Assembly: GCF_029227915.1 (NCBI RefSeq)
Contig: NC_079878.1
Coordinates: 22,655,501-22,719,500 of the forward strand
Length of the DNA stretch: 64,000 bases
Reading direction: 5' to 3'
From: Hydractinia symbiolongicarpus
Lineage: Eukaryota; Cnidaria; Hydrozoa; Anthoathecata; Hydractiniidae
Shown: positions 34,380 to 46,375 of the stretch, one piece after another
Layout of the letters: every line of letters starts with the position of its first letter
How positions within the stretch are numbered: the stretch's first letter is position 1
Translations under genes and position numbers: made by a program
Notes under the pieces: generated by a model
Told to the model about the DNA's origin: nothing
Seen by the model: only the letters and a program-made list of their open reading frames with translations
The model's database searches: none

Positions 34380-34444
34380 TTGTTATTCTTTTCCTGTACT
34401 TTCTTGTTAGCTTTTTTTGACATTTCTTCTTTCTCACAATTTGC
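34380..34444 (-). CDS. Penultimate exon of the orphan gene
   Basis: A 65-base exon bounded by an acceptor ATATTTTTAG and a donor GTATGTT. It codes a lysine-rich linker (ANCEKEEMSKKANKKVQEKN). It ends in phase 2 and joins the exon at 34188 in frame, since two A bases plus A give Lys before INWEWY. The 191-base intron has standard GT..AG ends. Confidence 0.75.
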
Positions 34445-34736
34445 CTAAAAATATAAATATATGAAAAATGGTGAACAATTACTATGTTGGTTATTTGTTG
34501 CAAAAACGTTTTTTTTTTTTTTCAACGAATATTCTTGCATTTAACGAATTAAAATTTTTATAATTCAATGAATATTTTTGCGTTCAACGGATTATTTTTA
34601 CAAGTTATTTTTGCACATAAAAAATTGAAAGTTGGTAAATTACTGAAAATGCAAAATCTGTTCCGCGGTATACAAAACAAAATATTTACTTATTTATATT
34701 TGACGTCATTGTCGCGGAAAAGCACGTTATACCTAC

Positions 34737-34835
34737 CAACAGTGACGTAAGTGATGGACTGGAGTTTGCTGCTTCATCAGTTTGTAGAACAAATAAAAGA
34801 GCAAAAAAGCAACTGCAACTATGATAAATTATGGA
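34737..34835 (-). CDS. Candidate upstream exon of the orphan gene
   Basis: A minus-strand stretch ending at donor GTAGGT (34736-34731) in phase 0, as the next exon requires. In that frame it reads FFALLFVLQTDEAANSSP then SLTSLL, a hydrophobic start that could be a signal peptide or anchor. Another frame also gives a plausible hydrophobic segment, so the reading is uncertain. The 5' boundary is a guess. Confidence 0.3.
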
Positions 34836-34839
34836 ATAT

Positions 34840-35150
34840 GAAGGCGAATTTAGAAGATGTATTCTTCTGTCATGCCTTTTGCATATTCAATATTTAAAAA
34901 ATAGAAACATGGACCAAAATATATGTCTTTTCGTGCATAATCTTTAGATGGTGTTTTCTTGATACACAAAGTATGATGAGACACAAAAATCAAACGAAGG
35001 TGGAAATATATACTGTTCGTACTGAGTTTGAGGATTCTATTCGTGGAAGAGCAAAGATAAAAATGGAAGAGGAGATTTTAGTGTGTTTTTGAAGCTTGAG
35101 TTTTAAGTGGAGAGATATAGCGTTAATGTTGTTGGACTGCATGGTGACGC
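34840..35150. other. Non-coding stretch
   Basis: Nothing supported. It could hold the promoter or first exon of the minus-strand orphan gene. Confidence 0.35.
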
Positions 35151-35199
35151 GTGAGGGAACTAGGTATCAGTGACATAACAGGTTATTTTTATATTAGTG

Positions 35200-35440
35200 A
35201 AACAGAACTTGACTTGAGGGAGTCTAATGCAGCATTTCATCAACTATTTACAGCACTACTCTTCAAAACAGCTGGAGCTATTTATGGTGTCTGCCACAGG
35301 AGCACCTGCTATTCTTGGCTTTGGGCTTGGAAAAATAACTATTATATTTGATAATACTATGACATTGTTTTCATTAGAGTGCACTGAAGCGATAACATGG
35401 CTCATAAATTTTGGGAATGTCGGACTGTGTTTAACTAGTT
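35200..35440 (+). pseudogene. Possible HECT-domain C-lobe relic
   Basis: A plus-strand frame reads FINYLQHYSSKQLELFMVSA then TGAPAILGFG then KITIIFDNT then ECTEAIT. The order 'F..L...S..QL..F...TG....P..GF....I...F......TC' matches the end of HECT ubiquitin-ligase domains, where TG is followed by GF and later by the catalytic TC. Here the TC is replaced by C-T/ECTEA and the frame runs on into AT-rich sequence. It is most likely a fragment of a dead HECT gene or of a repeat carrying one. Confidence 0.4.
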
Positions 35441-35499
35441 TTTTAGTTTATAGAGACAAACACATTTATTTGTTTCTACTGTATTTTTTCTTTTGATCG

Positions 35500-37845
35500 C
35501 TGAACAGGAAGAGAGAGAGGAGCTTTTCAAATATTGACATTTGTTTTGGAATTTTGACTTGCCATTCTAAGGTCCATTTTTGTGTTAACTTAGGCAGTTT
35601 TTTTCTTGAATTACTTTAAGTAGGAATAGATTTTTCTAGCAGAGCTTTTTGTACTGTTTTATTTTTTTTGCTTAAGAAATGTGAAATTCTGTAACCATAC
35701 GTTTTCTTGACCCTGTTGAATGTTATAAATACAAGAAGTTAATCATGCTAGTTTTTAAGGGTGTGTCCTAAACAACTTCGTTTAATAAAAAGGGACGAGA
35801 AATGTTGATTCCAAATCTTGACTAGAGGAATAATATTGTGGCAGGAAAAAATAGATTTTGTATTGACTAGAGATTAAATTTCACTTCGAAAAATTGAGAT
35901 TTGATTTAATTTCTCAAGATAATTTGTTGAATATAAATAATTAGTTGAATATAAATAATTTGTTGAATGTTAAAAAAAGCCGTTGAATTCAAAAAAATAA
36001 TTCGTTGAATTTAAAAGTATGATTCGTTGAATGCAAAAATATTATTTTTGCAACAAATAACTAACCATAAAATACATATAATCGTTACTTCCTAGAAATG
36101 CAATTTCACGGTTCTAAAAACTAAAGATATAGAAATCCTTTGCTCTCTTTATTTATTTATATATTATCAATACAGGATATTTACATTTTAGATAACAATC
36201 TGCTTTACAAATGTGTCCTGTAGATCTTTGGACAGCTAAATCAGCGTGTGTAATTGTTGTTGTTTTTTTAATTTGGTTTTAGGGAGTAAGTGGTGATTGT
36301 CACATTAAATTAATTTCTGAGTTCTAATGTTATGCTTCAGTTTAAAACAGAAGTCAAAATGACATGAATTGCCAGGTTATTTCTGGAGGATTGCCTTTTA
36401 AATTTCAAAGTCGACCTAGTTATAAGTGCAGATTTTGAAAAATAAATCATTTTCATAACTGTTTTTGTTTTACGAAATACACATGCGAAAACACAGAATA
36501 ACATAAAAACAATTAAGATGTTTTGAGCTGATTTTTACTTTGCGGCGAAGTAGTTCAAATATGGCGTGTTTACTTGCATTATCTGCAGAATTAATTTGTC
36601 ACAAGGTCTAATTATTTATTAACATTTTCTTGGTATAAAACTAGCTAGAAAACTAACTTAAATATGACATGTATAGGGAAGTATCTCCCTTTTATATAAG
36701 AATTAAAAAATAGAATACTGTCTTTAACTTCTTATCGTGATTGGGCAAGTTGGACCCTTGTTGAACGAGGAAAAAAGAAACCTTGGGAAAGTCTGATGAC
36801 AAATAAAAATTAAGAATTCTTTTTGTGATAATCATTCCAACAGAACAGGATTCGCAAGCAATTGTCGAACTCATATTTTTATATAGCCATGATAGAGAAA
36901 CACTTACAATGTTGACTATTTAAATATTTCTACAAAAAATGTTACTGACCTGCCGCTTATGTCATATCTTCTTAATCTTTTCTTCCTTTAATCAATATTA
37001 AATATTTTATGTTTTAATTCTTTTATCACTGTTATATAGTTGGAAGCGTGTAAAACACAGATCTATATTAACTTTTAATGCACGAATAAAAACATCACCG
37101 AATCACATTTTTGTTTATGCGACAACTTGTTGGAACTATTTTGTTTGATTTAATACCAAAAGATTTCTCACAAGTGTTTTCATTCAAAACCTTGGAGAGA
37201 TGTCGTATTTGTTAAATTAACCGTTTTTTATCGATCGATAAATAAACTTAAATAGATTCAATTATAAAAAGGATTTGAAATATTTATGGATTAAAAAAAA
37301 AACTATATTAAAAATTCTAAGGTCAGGAAAAAATCTTGTTGTTTTTGTCATTGGTGCCTGACTGCAGGTTATTTTCGTAAATTGAGCTTTCTCTTCACCA
37401 TCTAATCAAAATCCTAGATAGAGTACTGGGAATCTTGTTCGCTTTCATTTGCAGGGTCGACACTAGAAAAGGTCTAGAACTTTTCTGCCCAATAATATTT
37501 TTTTAGAAATCAGATATCACTGAATGGTAAAAAAATAAGGGTTTGCATTTAGTGTTAAAACGGCCTACTATAGCTCATGCTGTAAAATGCCGTAATCAAG
37601 CGCACTTGGTTATAAGGGCACCCGTAATTAAGCGCATCAAAGCTTTATCAAATTTTTATTCTCGTTTAGAGAAAGTAGATATCGAAAACAATGAAAATAA
37701 AGCATTTTAGACTCCGTAAAACGCAATGAAAGTCAATCAAGTCGACGCAACGAATTAGTTTTAAATGGGAGATGAAACGATAAACTACTTTTCATCATTT
37801 TTATCATCACAATTTTTACATTATGTTTTTCGTTTTTACAAGCAA
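35500..37845. other. Non-coding stretch
   Basis: No exon supported. A few TTGAATATAAATAATT-like short tandem pieces occur at 35928-36045. A patch near 37583-37645 with AATTAAGCGC resembles the repeat at 46 kb. Confidence 0.45.
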
Positions 37846-37960
37846 ATAATGACTGGAGCAAGTAGAAGACATACTTTGTCTTATCATCAAGCCCCATATA
37901 TAGCTGAGATGGACTAAAGAGAGCAGGTTACAATTAATGTAAGGAAAATATATTTGCATT
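37846..37960 (+). repeat. Dispersed repeat, copy 1
   Basis: Matches 50722-50830 in the same orientation (AATGACTGGAGCAAGTAGAA, TTGTCTTATCATC, AGCCCCAT). The second copy lies in the intron of the four-TM gene. This copy has no gene next to it. Confidence 0.8.
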
Positions 37961-39640
37961 TCTGTTTCCAAGACAGGTTTCGTCAATAAAAACACTTCTT
38001 CAATTCTTTGTTTACCGTAGTATAGAATGTTTTGATATCTTTATAAGCGTAGAATTAGTATCAACTGCAAAATGATTAAGGTGTCGTTGCACACGGAAAA
38101 TCAGGAGAAGTCCTACTATAGAACGCGCGAGCCGTATTTGACGTTTTGACCGCGTGATTTGTTGATGGACCGTTTTGAAACTTAAATTACTTTGTGTATA
38201 ACATCATTATCAACAAAACATATGTAAATTCTATTTCACATATGTGTGTAGTACTGAGATGGACCTATAGTAAGTAAAATTCTTGCGATGCAAAGTTCTT
38301 AATTAAATCAAACGCATTATTTTCGACATTGACAGTAGTTTCATTTTATTCCGTATCCATGGAGCCCACCGTGAGTTGTCTAATACTATCGAATTACATG
38401 GAACTGTTGTCCATACTGTCTGCACCAACTTTTGGTTTTGTGGTTGAATGTTAGCCTCCAGTGCGCAATCTTGGTTTTAAACCTCATGTCAGAGACTATA
38501 TAAATGGTAATTGATCCTTTCTGCTCAACGTTCAGTATGAGAATATGGTTGATATCTTATGCAGTTGTCTAGTTGAGCGACTGTTGTGCTTGCACGACAT
38601 CTGTAGATAAAACAGGAGTTTTGTTGTGGGATTTTTTTTTTTAATTTTACATATGCTAGGATGGACCTATTCTACAGGAATCACACGTCTAGAATTCGAA
38701 TGAAAAAGATAGTCACACTTTAATACGTTAGAACTATTCGAAGGAATAAAATATGCACATGTATTTCCTGTTGTATAAAACTTTCAAACAAAAACTATTT
38801 TGATATTCATTAATAAGTAAATTCATCAAAAGCTTCATTAATAATTTACCAAACTTTAAATTTGGCTCACTAGTGAAATCTTAATACTAAATTTCACTAC
38901 AAACATACGTGCTGTGTTGATTATTGATCTTGAACACGCGAAATAGCAGTGTCCTTGTCAAGATATATTATGCCTGACTTTCATTTTTTTGTTGTTTAGC
39001 ACGCTCGATTTCTGCCAGCACCACACGGATCACTATCTTTTAAATAAAAAATAAAGATGGAGGCTAGATTAGAGACAGTGTGTACAGTCCAAAAACATTT
39101 GCCAAATTTTTTATATAAATTTCTTATATATGTATCATTATCTTTGTTTAGCTTTAATGTTGTTTTTACAACCGTACGCCGTACGCAGGTCATACTGATG
39201 TTCTATAGTTTGAGTTCGAGGGAATATTGCGTAATGTCGCGCTTAAGCGGCCTCTTTCATATTTGATCTTCAATTTTTATTTTTACCGAAGCGCCTTTAG
39301 CAAATAATAACAGAACCTGTGAAATCTGATAAAGTATTTGTAAGAAATTACCAAATATTTGCTACACTGTGGTATTAACTGATTTAACAAATTATAAACG
39401 AAAATGAGACAAGTCAATAAGGTTTTTTGTTCTGGTGTATTCTTTAACGGGCTAGCGCGTTTTGTTTTCATTTTTCTCCACCACTGTTCTACGGAAAACA
39501 TGTGTGCTTAGCCGCTCATTCATGCGGAATTATTCAGACAAAATGGCAGTCAAATGCTTCACAAGGGAAATGAAAAAAAGAAAACAACTTATATGAGTGT
39601 AATAATATTATAAAAAAATCCACTCAGGCAGGATAAAAAA
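37961..39640. other. Non-coding stretch
   Basis: Nothing supported on either strand. Confidence 0.45.
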
Positions 39641-40000
39641 TTTTAATGACGTCAGCAACCCATCCACTAAAATAAATTTAGGATTTTGTTTCACGTTGCC
39701 TCTATTGTGGAGAGCTTAAAGCGCTGATCAAGAAAATGTATATGATCATGTGCTTTTGATGAGCGGTTAATGAGATATAAGGGTTTAAAAATTTTGCTGA
39801 CGTCAGCAATGGCCCCGTCCAAACCGAAATTTTTTTTTTAGAAATTTGTATACCTGTTGCCTTCATCGTATAGATCTTAAAACCCTGATCAAAAAAATGT
39901 ATTGGATTATGTACTTTTTACAAACGGTTGCAGAGATATTAAGGTTTAAAGGTCTTTTAATGACGTCATCAACCCGTCTATTCCGAAATGGATTTGGGGA
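39640..40000 (+). repeat. Three degenerate tandem units, each with TGACGTCA
   Basis: TGACGTCA occurs at 39647, 39798 and 39961, spaced 151 and 163 bases. Each is followed by AGCAA or TCAA, then about 80 bases later by CTTAAA..CTGATCAA.AAAATGTAT, then by GAGATAT.AGG.TTTAAA. The units are diverged. TGACGTCA is the consensus CRE/ATF site, but here it is part of a repeat, so regulation is not implied. Confidence 0.7.
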
Positions 40001-40059
40001 CCGAGGTTTGGGAAACTTACCCAAATTGGTCCTAGGTGGTCCCTAGTTACCCACCTGGC

Positions 40060-40735
40060 GAAAAATGACTTCACCACTTCGTTACCAAGTTCTTTGGCCT
40101 CAAAGTTTTAGGTACAATGTAATGCCTTCATTAATTTAATATAGGATATTGTCGCTAAAGTAGTATTATTGACATCGCGCTGTAACGTCATAAAATTTAA
40201 CATTTTAGACATTTTTCGGCGACATTAAAGGAATATATCCAATATCCACTATGACCGTCACATACACTTCGTATTATTATATAAGATATTATTTTTTAAA
40301 AGATGCAGATATTCTTAAATAATAAGTACTAATTAGTTGATATAATAAAAATTATTTTTTTATTGGACAGTCCTTTTAAGGGTAACGCATTGGACATGCT
40401 CACGGTAAAGTATGTGATAACGTGGATCAATATGGCAACGTTTTGAAAAGTATGATTGTTTTTCTTTCTGTTATTCTTGGTTTGTTTTTCTTTCTGTTTT
40501 TGATATGTTGAGTGTAACTTTTTTATTACACTTGCGTGACTTGTTAGCTTTCTTGATTTTTTGATTTTATTTTACTTTAAATCAAAATTCCTCAAGTAAT
40601 CCAATATAAATATAAATAAGTAAAAAGGGTATTTTATTCTAATGGTTAACAACTTATAATATGCGTAAATGATATATTGTAACATTGCGCAGAAAAAAAA
40701 TGCTTCTTAAAAAAGCAAAAACAAATGACAAAAAA
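40060..40735. other. Non-coding stretch
   Basis: No gene supported. It ends at the left edge of the duplication that holds the four-TM pseudogene. Confidence 0.45.
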
Positions 40736-41277
40736 ATACAGTCTATATGTGTGGTTTTACTTTCAACGCATGCATCGCAATAAAGCAGCTCTCATTCGTC
40801 TGATATGATGAGAAGGAAAAAGATGAGAAGCGAATACAGTTGTTGGCGCTTTTATTCCACACATGGTGGAGGTGGTTCGACTTAAGTATTGTTTGTGAAG
40901 ATGGAGAAATCTCATTCTAGCAGTGGCGTGTTGATACTTGTTTGGTCAGGAACAGTCGCAGCAGTGTTTAACATCTGAACTGTAGTTGCTAAAATAAGAA
41001 GTAGAGAGGAACTGATCATATATTAGATTAACGTTTACGAATTGTTGAGATTTTAGTGTTTCCTGCGAAAGTAAATCCGCGAGGAAATAAAAATATTGAT
41101 ACCCGAAAAATCGAGCTTGCACCAATATTTTTTTTACTTATTGTCTAGTCGTTAGCCCATGGAAGAATCAATGGATCCTCAGATGATTTTTGCCTGCCAT
41201 ACGTTTTCCTGCATAGCAATCTCGTGCATCGTAGCACAAAATTACGATTCAATGCCGTTTTGCTAGTATTAAATGGA

Positions 41278-41480
41278 CTAGTTGGGGACCTGTGAAAAAT
41301 CTACTGGTTCATCTATCCGTTATAAATCGCATTTGATGTTCGTGTTTCCGTAGCACAATTTACTAACTCAGCGGGGGTCTGCGCAGAGACAGACAGACGA
41401 CGGCTATTATTAAAGAGACTAGTTGTTGCCCGTGGAAAAATCCACGGGTTCGCCCGTCCTTTATATATCGCACTAGACGG
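41278..41480 (-). mobile_element. Helitron-like 3' ends, two partial copies
   Basis: At 41419 the plus strand reads CTAGTTGTTGCCCGTGG then AAAAATCCACGGGTTCGCCC. Inverted, this is the hairpin plus CTAG end of the family at 56231-56348, with the 8-bp stem intact. A second, weaker end starts at CTAG 41278 and a third near 41145. All point to the minus strand. Confidence 0.6.
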
Positions 41481-41545
41481 AATACAGCTATTATTAAAGA
41501 GATACAGAATAAGAAATAACAGTAGCATTTTAATAATAAATATAC

Positions 41546-41920
41546 TTAGCAAATACTTTTTTTGAGCATCGACAGCTAACATTGTTCAGGCAACATAACA
41601 CGCTTGCGATTACCGACGATACAAAGATAACTGTATCGGCTATATTATTGGCAATCACTATACAGCCTACACGAACGGAGTCACAAAGGTACTGTTCGGA
41701 AGCATCAGCGCGATCATTGGTAAGGCGTAAATTGCAGTTGTTATGGAATATCCCATGAAAGTTGTATTCAAACAAGTTAAATGCATACGAAATGACAGCA
41801 CTAATCCAATGATGCCTGTAGCAATGGAGACTATTCCAAACGATGACGTAATATATCCAAGAAGAGTAATGCAGATAGAAGAAGTTTGTGCAAATATTCC
41901 AGCGACCATTTGTAATACCA
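41546..41920 (-). pseudogene. Four-TM (MS4A-like) gene, dead copy, exon 2
   Basis: Homologous to the live exon at 50280-50629 and bounded by an acceptor (TTTTTATTACAG). The first 80 or so codons keep the frame and the sequence (GIVSIATGIIGLVLSFRMHL and TTFMG.SI.TAIYALPMIAL are shared). A net gain of 26 bases near 41645-41690 relative to the live copy then shifts the frame and causes an early stop. The last transmembrane segment survives in another frame (VIFVSSVIASVLCCL). A further one-base difference lies in the T run near the end. Confidence 0.8.
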
Positions 41921-42302
41921 CTGTAATAAAAATCAAGAAAGATTTCAAGTAATAAAAATTAAATAATACTATTTAACTTGTTCAGGAAAAAATTGTTCAG
42001 TTCCATTTAAAGAAATGACAATGTCGTTGTAGCGAAAACTTGTTCGTGGTCCCAACTCTCAGTGTCCGTAAGTTTAACCTCTATGTAGCTACATTACACA
42101 GGTGCACGTCACTACATGCGACTTTATTTTCCTGATACTTATACAAGGTAACCATTTCACCATTTTAACTTTTCTGGAAATTTTCGAAAGCTAAGTTACG
42201 GATACATCACAAATAAAAATAAAAAATAAGAATATGCTAAAGTCAGTTAAATTTTAGAAAATATTTGGGAGACATAAGAACTGCTGAAATTGAATGACTC
42301 AC

Positions 42303-42419
42303 CGCATACTCGAATAATGATCACATGACGTCACAAAATGACGATTTCGTTATTGTGCGTCGAATATACATTGGCGCACCATCTTTAAGCCCCTATTCCT
42401 TCGGTGTGATTGGTTGCAT
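42303..42419 (-). pseudogene. Four-TM (MS4A-like) gene, dead copy, exon 1
   Basis: Keeps the ATG, the MQPITPKE start and a donor (GTGAGT after 42303). Codon 9 is TAG, where the live copy has AAG. One base is also missing in the middle, giving 117 bases against 118 in the live exon. Both changes stop translation of the locus. Confidence 0.8.
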
Positions 42420-42950
42420 GTTTATCAATTTCCGTAGCTTTCGGTGCGACTAACAAGCAACAAGCAAGCATAATTGTTTTATTTTTTTATAATAAATTGC
42501 ACATCAACTTGAATGTTAATAAAATTATGATAACTGAAATTTTACAGCGAAGTGTGTTTCTATTTATGGAAAGTCGTACGATGACGTACAAAAGGGAAAA
42601 CCCGATGTTGTGAAAATGATTAAAACATAACAAAGGGGAAAACCCGATGTGTTGAATTTGATTAAAACAAAGTATTTTTATAATGCATGGCTTTTTTTTA
42701 TTTCTTTGACTATTTATAGTAAAACAAAAAACTTGTAAAGTTTGTGTATTTTACATTAATAAGTTTGAATATGTTTAGAGGAAAATTTAACTTCGCCCAT
42801 TAAGCAGGGACCAATATTTGAACTGCTTTCAAACAAGTCACTCTTAAAAAGATGCAAAAATAATCACTTATTTAGTTGATCCAAAATACCTGCTTTTTGA
42901 CAAAGACAATTTTTTTTAACAAATGCATTTGTTAATGTCACAAGGAGCAG

Positions 42951-44260
42951 TTTTTACGTTTCAAGGTACTAAGAATAACTATGAGAAACAAAAATCTAAA
43001 AAACTAACTGTTATAGCCAGATCTTACAAGTGATGGTAGATGTAGGAAACTGGTGGCTTGTGAACTGTTGTAACAGATGACCAGTGGCGGATCTTCAGGG
43101 ATTTTTTCTGGTTAGGCAAAATTTGATAGATTTTTTGGCAAAGTAATATCAAGGGTTGTGGTGTTGTACGAGGTGAAGCAGGCGTTTTGTGTTTTTGATG
43201 TAAAAGTTGCTAAAATCTTTCCAAAAGTGAGATTTTTAGTTATTAAAAATCCTTCCTAGATTAGAAACGAAAGTTTCTTTACAGCCCAATAAATAAAAGC
43301 ATTGTTTTCATTTGAAAAGTACAAATTGTATTTAAAAATTTGCCCAAGCTTGTTCTCGTACTTATGGCTTTTTTGGCCAGTTGATAAATTCATAACAATC
43401 AAATCATTTTATTTTCCCTTTAGCAAGGTGAACATGACAAATGTTTGATGTTCAAGTCATTTAGGCCTGCTGCAAGTGAGAAAACGGCAAGTGAGAAAAT
43501 TAAAAAATTTGGTAATTTTACTAGGCAATTTTACCAAGAAACGTGATGAAAGTTTTCGAATCTGGCCAAATCATTCCAAAAGTGTTTCCAAAAGAATTTG
43601 ATTGATGCAAGGCCAAGAGAAAATAAATCACAGTTTCCAGTCCTAGCCATAAAAACACATACCGGAAAATGTCATTATCTTATATGTTATTTTTCCAACC
43701 AATAATCAGGTAGGAGAAATTTTACATGTCTTGCATAATTCAGTTACCTTGAATTAGGGTGAAAAAACAAAATTTTAAAAGCTTCATAACACTAAGTACA
43801 CAAATACAAAAATATTACACGTCCTTAACTCATCTTAGGGCTTAATTATCTTCTTTGGTAAGACAAACCAGGTCAAGCATATTTTGCAATCAGATCATTT
43901 TAAAAACTGTGCTGAAACATGTCTTTCATTATAGTAATAGTACCTTGGATAAAAAGAGGATTCTGCGTTTAGGTGAAAAAGATGATGATGACTTTTGATT
44001 GGCTAATAGGAAACAAAATGGAAATTTTTACATGTAATTTTGCATAACTTTAAAAATAACAAACTATATGTTGCTTAAACATGTGAGTGAACAAGAAACT
44101 GTGGTGTAATTTTCCTTGAACTAATATTGCTGAGAAAATTCCAAAGTGTCAAAAATTAGAAATTACTGAACACAAAAGTTACGAAAAACACGAAATTTAG
44201 TTAAGGTCAAGACACCCTAAGAAGCACTTTGTCTAAACCAAAAGAAAAAATAAACCTGAA
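42951..44260. other. Non-coding stretch
   Basis: No exon supported. Upstream parts of the Penelope-like relic may be present but are not recognisable. Confidence 0.45.
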
Positions 44261-44264
44261 AGAA

Positions 44265-44810
44265 CAATGCAATATAGGCGAAACAAGAAGAAAGGTTAAG
44301 CAATGAGTACAAGAACATATGCGCACAGTGAGAAACGGAGATGTGAAGAAAAACGAAATTGCGGACCACAGCTGAAGCAGAAGTCATCAATTTAATTGGG
44401 ATGAGAAGAAAATCATTGACAGAGAATCCAGAACAACGGCCAGGAAGATTAAAAAACCATCAACAGTGTAGCACGTAACAAACACATAAACAGCATCTCG
44501 TATCAACTTCCTGAGATTTGATTACCAGCCCACAGAAGAAGTAGTTACCTACATCTAGGTCCGAAAATGTTAATTACCGTAATTAACTGTAACTATCAGC
44601 TCGTTTCTGATTGGTTAATTTTTATGAATTTCGATCCTCTGCAATTATATAAATACATGCTCAAAATCATTTTACTTTGCCTGATGATGAGAGAAGGATC
44701 TCCCGAAACGTCGCCTACTAAACTATCAAAACTGTTCAAGAAATGATAAACTTTCCACAGTAATATGAACACTGAACAGACAAACTGAAATAATATCTTC
44801 AATAGTTAAG
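44265..44810 (+). mobile_element. Penelope-like element 3' end
   Basis: Plus-strand translation reads IGETRRKVKQ, a stop, then QEHMRTVRNGDVKKNEIADH, then HQFNWDEKKIIDRES and ARKIKK. This is the GIY-YIG module of Penelope-like elements (GET.R....R..EH...., AdH.....H.i.Wd..kiiDRE, R.IKE). It is followed by SYQLP-like sequence and a 3' tail that includes CCTGATGATGAGAGAAGGAT then CTCCCGAAACGTC near 44678-44712. Stops and frameshifts make it inactive. It is a better match than the relic at 29.5 kb. Confidence 0.75.
44678..44712 (+). ncRNA. Possible hammerhead-ribozyme relic in Penelope-like tail
   Basis: CTGATGA, then a GAGA...TCTC stem, then CGAAAC, resembles the conserved core of hammerhead ribozymes, which are known in the terminal repeats of Penelope-like elements. 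The base pair next to the core is not canonical and I could not find a proper stem III with a cleavage triplet. I take it as a decayed motif at most. Confidence 0.25.
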
Positions 44811-46004
44811 GTCTATTATGTGGTTTTACATTCTTAAAGCGTCATTCAAGAGTAGTTTTTATGTATCATAACTTAACTATACCACATTATAAGCTCATGA
44901 AACACAATACAAAAACATAGGGTTGTAAAGAAAATGATGAAGCCCTAAATTTTTTTACCTTTTTAAATATTTTTATATATGTCCAAACTTAACCTCCCAA
45001 AAACAGTAATTACATTTACGGTCACCACCAAGTCCACTTGGTCATTCGTGACTTCACACGGCGTACATAGATCACTTCTTGAAAAATTTTTTGAGAGGTT
45101 TAAATGTTGAAAATTTAACAACATGCGAAAGTAGGTAAACAAAGTAAAACTTCTAGGTAAAGACACTGTTTGATAAAATAGTTCAGATTTAGAAGTAAAA
45201 AGACGCTAGCAAAAACAGTACAAACGTTTTTAACCACAAATGAGTAAATGAAGAGGTGTATTTTCCCCTTTTAGTTTTGGATTGGCAACTTAAATTTATT
45301 TCCACGATGCAACAAAAAAGAAGCAACTGGAGTTTTAGGAAATATTTAAGAATAGCATAATAAAATTTAAAAAGAAAGAGTTTTGTTAATACTTGTGGAT
45401 TGAGTTTTCCTCTTCTGACTTGGGGCCGATTCAATATGGGCAATTGAATATTGGATAGATATTTATTTAGTTAACAGTAACATAATATATACAAGAAATA
45501 GTTATACAGATGTCAAGTGATCCTACCGTTGGGAGACCGCCATTATTAGCTAAAAGCTATGATTGCTAATATGCTATGCTATTATCATAGCCCCGGGTTA
45601 ACCCAAGCCAGGTGAGGGAAATTGGGAAGATGGCGCACTGTGTGGGTCGTTGGATGTTGCGGAGAGTTGTCTGGCAGAGCGCTGACCCTAATTGAGTTTG
45701 TGTAGTTCAAGGAGAGCATTAAATACTCCAGGACTCCCCGTCAAATCCATGGCTCCTCCTGGAAAAAATAGACAGGTTATATCCCTCGATATTTGTGAGG
45801 CTAGCTATGTAAAATATGCGCATCTATCTATCTATCTGACTGTAGCTAGCTACATCAAACCAAGAAAAAAATAACATTTCAAATCATCAATACCTTCGCA
45901 ACTCACTTTTTTTCAGCTGCATGAAAAGGATACCACAACATGCCAATTTTAAGCTGATAATTTGGTACTTTAAAATTTTGTTAATGAAGCATTAAATATG
46001 CCAT
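44811..46004. other. Non-coding stretch
   Basis: No exon supported. There is a less AT-rich patch at 45590-45690 and a TATC simple repeat near 45822-45837. I recognise neither as an RNA gene. Confidence 0.4.
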
Positions 46005-46375
46005 AATAATCCGATTAAGCGCCCAGCATTTTTTAGTCGCCCCCTCGAATAAACGTCCTGCACTTATTAGGCGCCCCCCCCCCCCCCCCCTCGAATAAGC
46101 GGCCACCTTTGAAAATTTTACTTTCTTATATTGAGAACCCTAGAAAGACTAAACTTTATATTGTTACATCTCTTGGTTATTTTTATTTTCATGAATGAAA
46201 AACAAATTGAAAATTACCGTTGTCTTTAATTTGTACAAAATTAGGAAAAATTTATAAGCGCCCAGCTTTTTTTACGCAACCCCTCCCCCTCGATTAAGCG
46301 CCCATGCAAAAAATCCCAAAATTTGATAAGCACCCAGGGCGCTTGTTCGGATCTTTACGGTAACACGTTTTTGCG
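46005..46375 (+). repeat. Degenerate MITE with AATAAGCGCCC repeats and 17-base C run
   Basis: Variants of ATTAAGCGCCCA or CGAATAAGCG occur near 46013, 46045, 46092, 46255 and 46293, and the block ends GCGCTTGTTCGGATCTTTAC then GGTAA. Repeated subterminal motifs of this kind suggest a non-autonomous DNA transposon. C occupies 46074-46090 without a break. Confidence 0.45.

Larger units (their letters stand above)
40738..42950 (+). repeat. Direct duplication with four-TM locus, left copy
   Basis: Aligns along its length to 49603-52870 in the same orientation. Landmarks are TCTATATGTGTGGTT at the left, GTGGAGGTGGTTCGAC, the four-TM exon 2, the intron, exon 1, and the AAGGGGAAAACCCGATG block (42634 compared with 52485). 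The right copy is longer because of at least one insertion in the intron. Confidence 0.9.

Noticed and set aside
45590-45690. Less AT-rich patch as a structural RNA gene
   Set aside because: No 5S, U-snRNA, 7SL or tRNA signature could be found on either strand.
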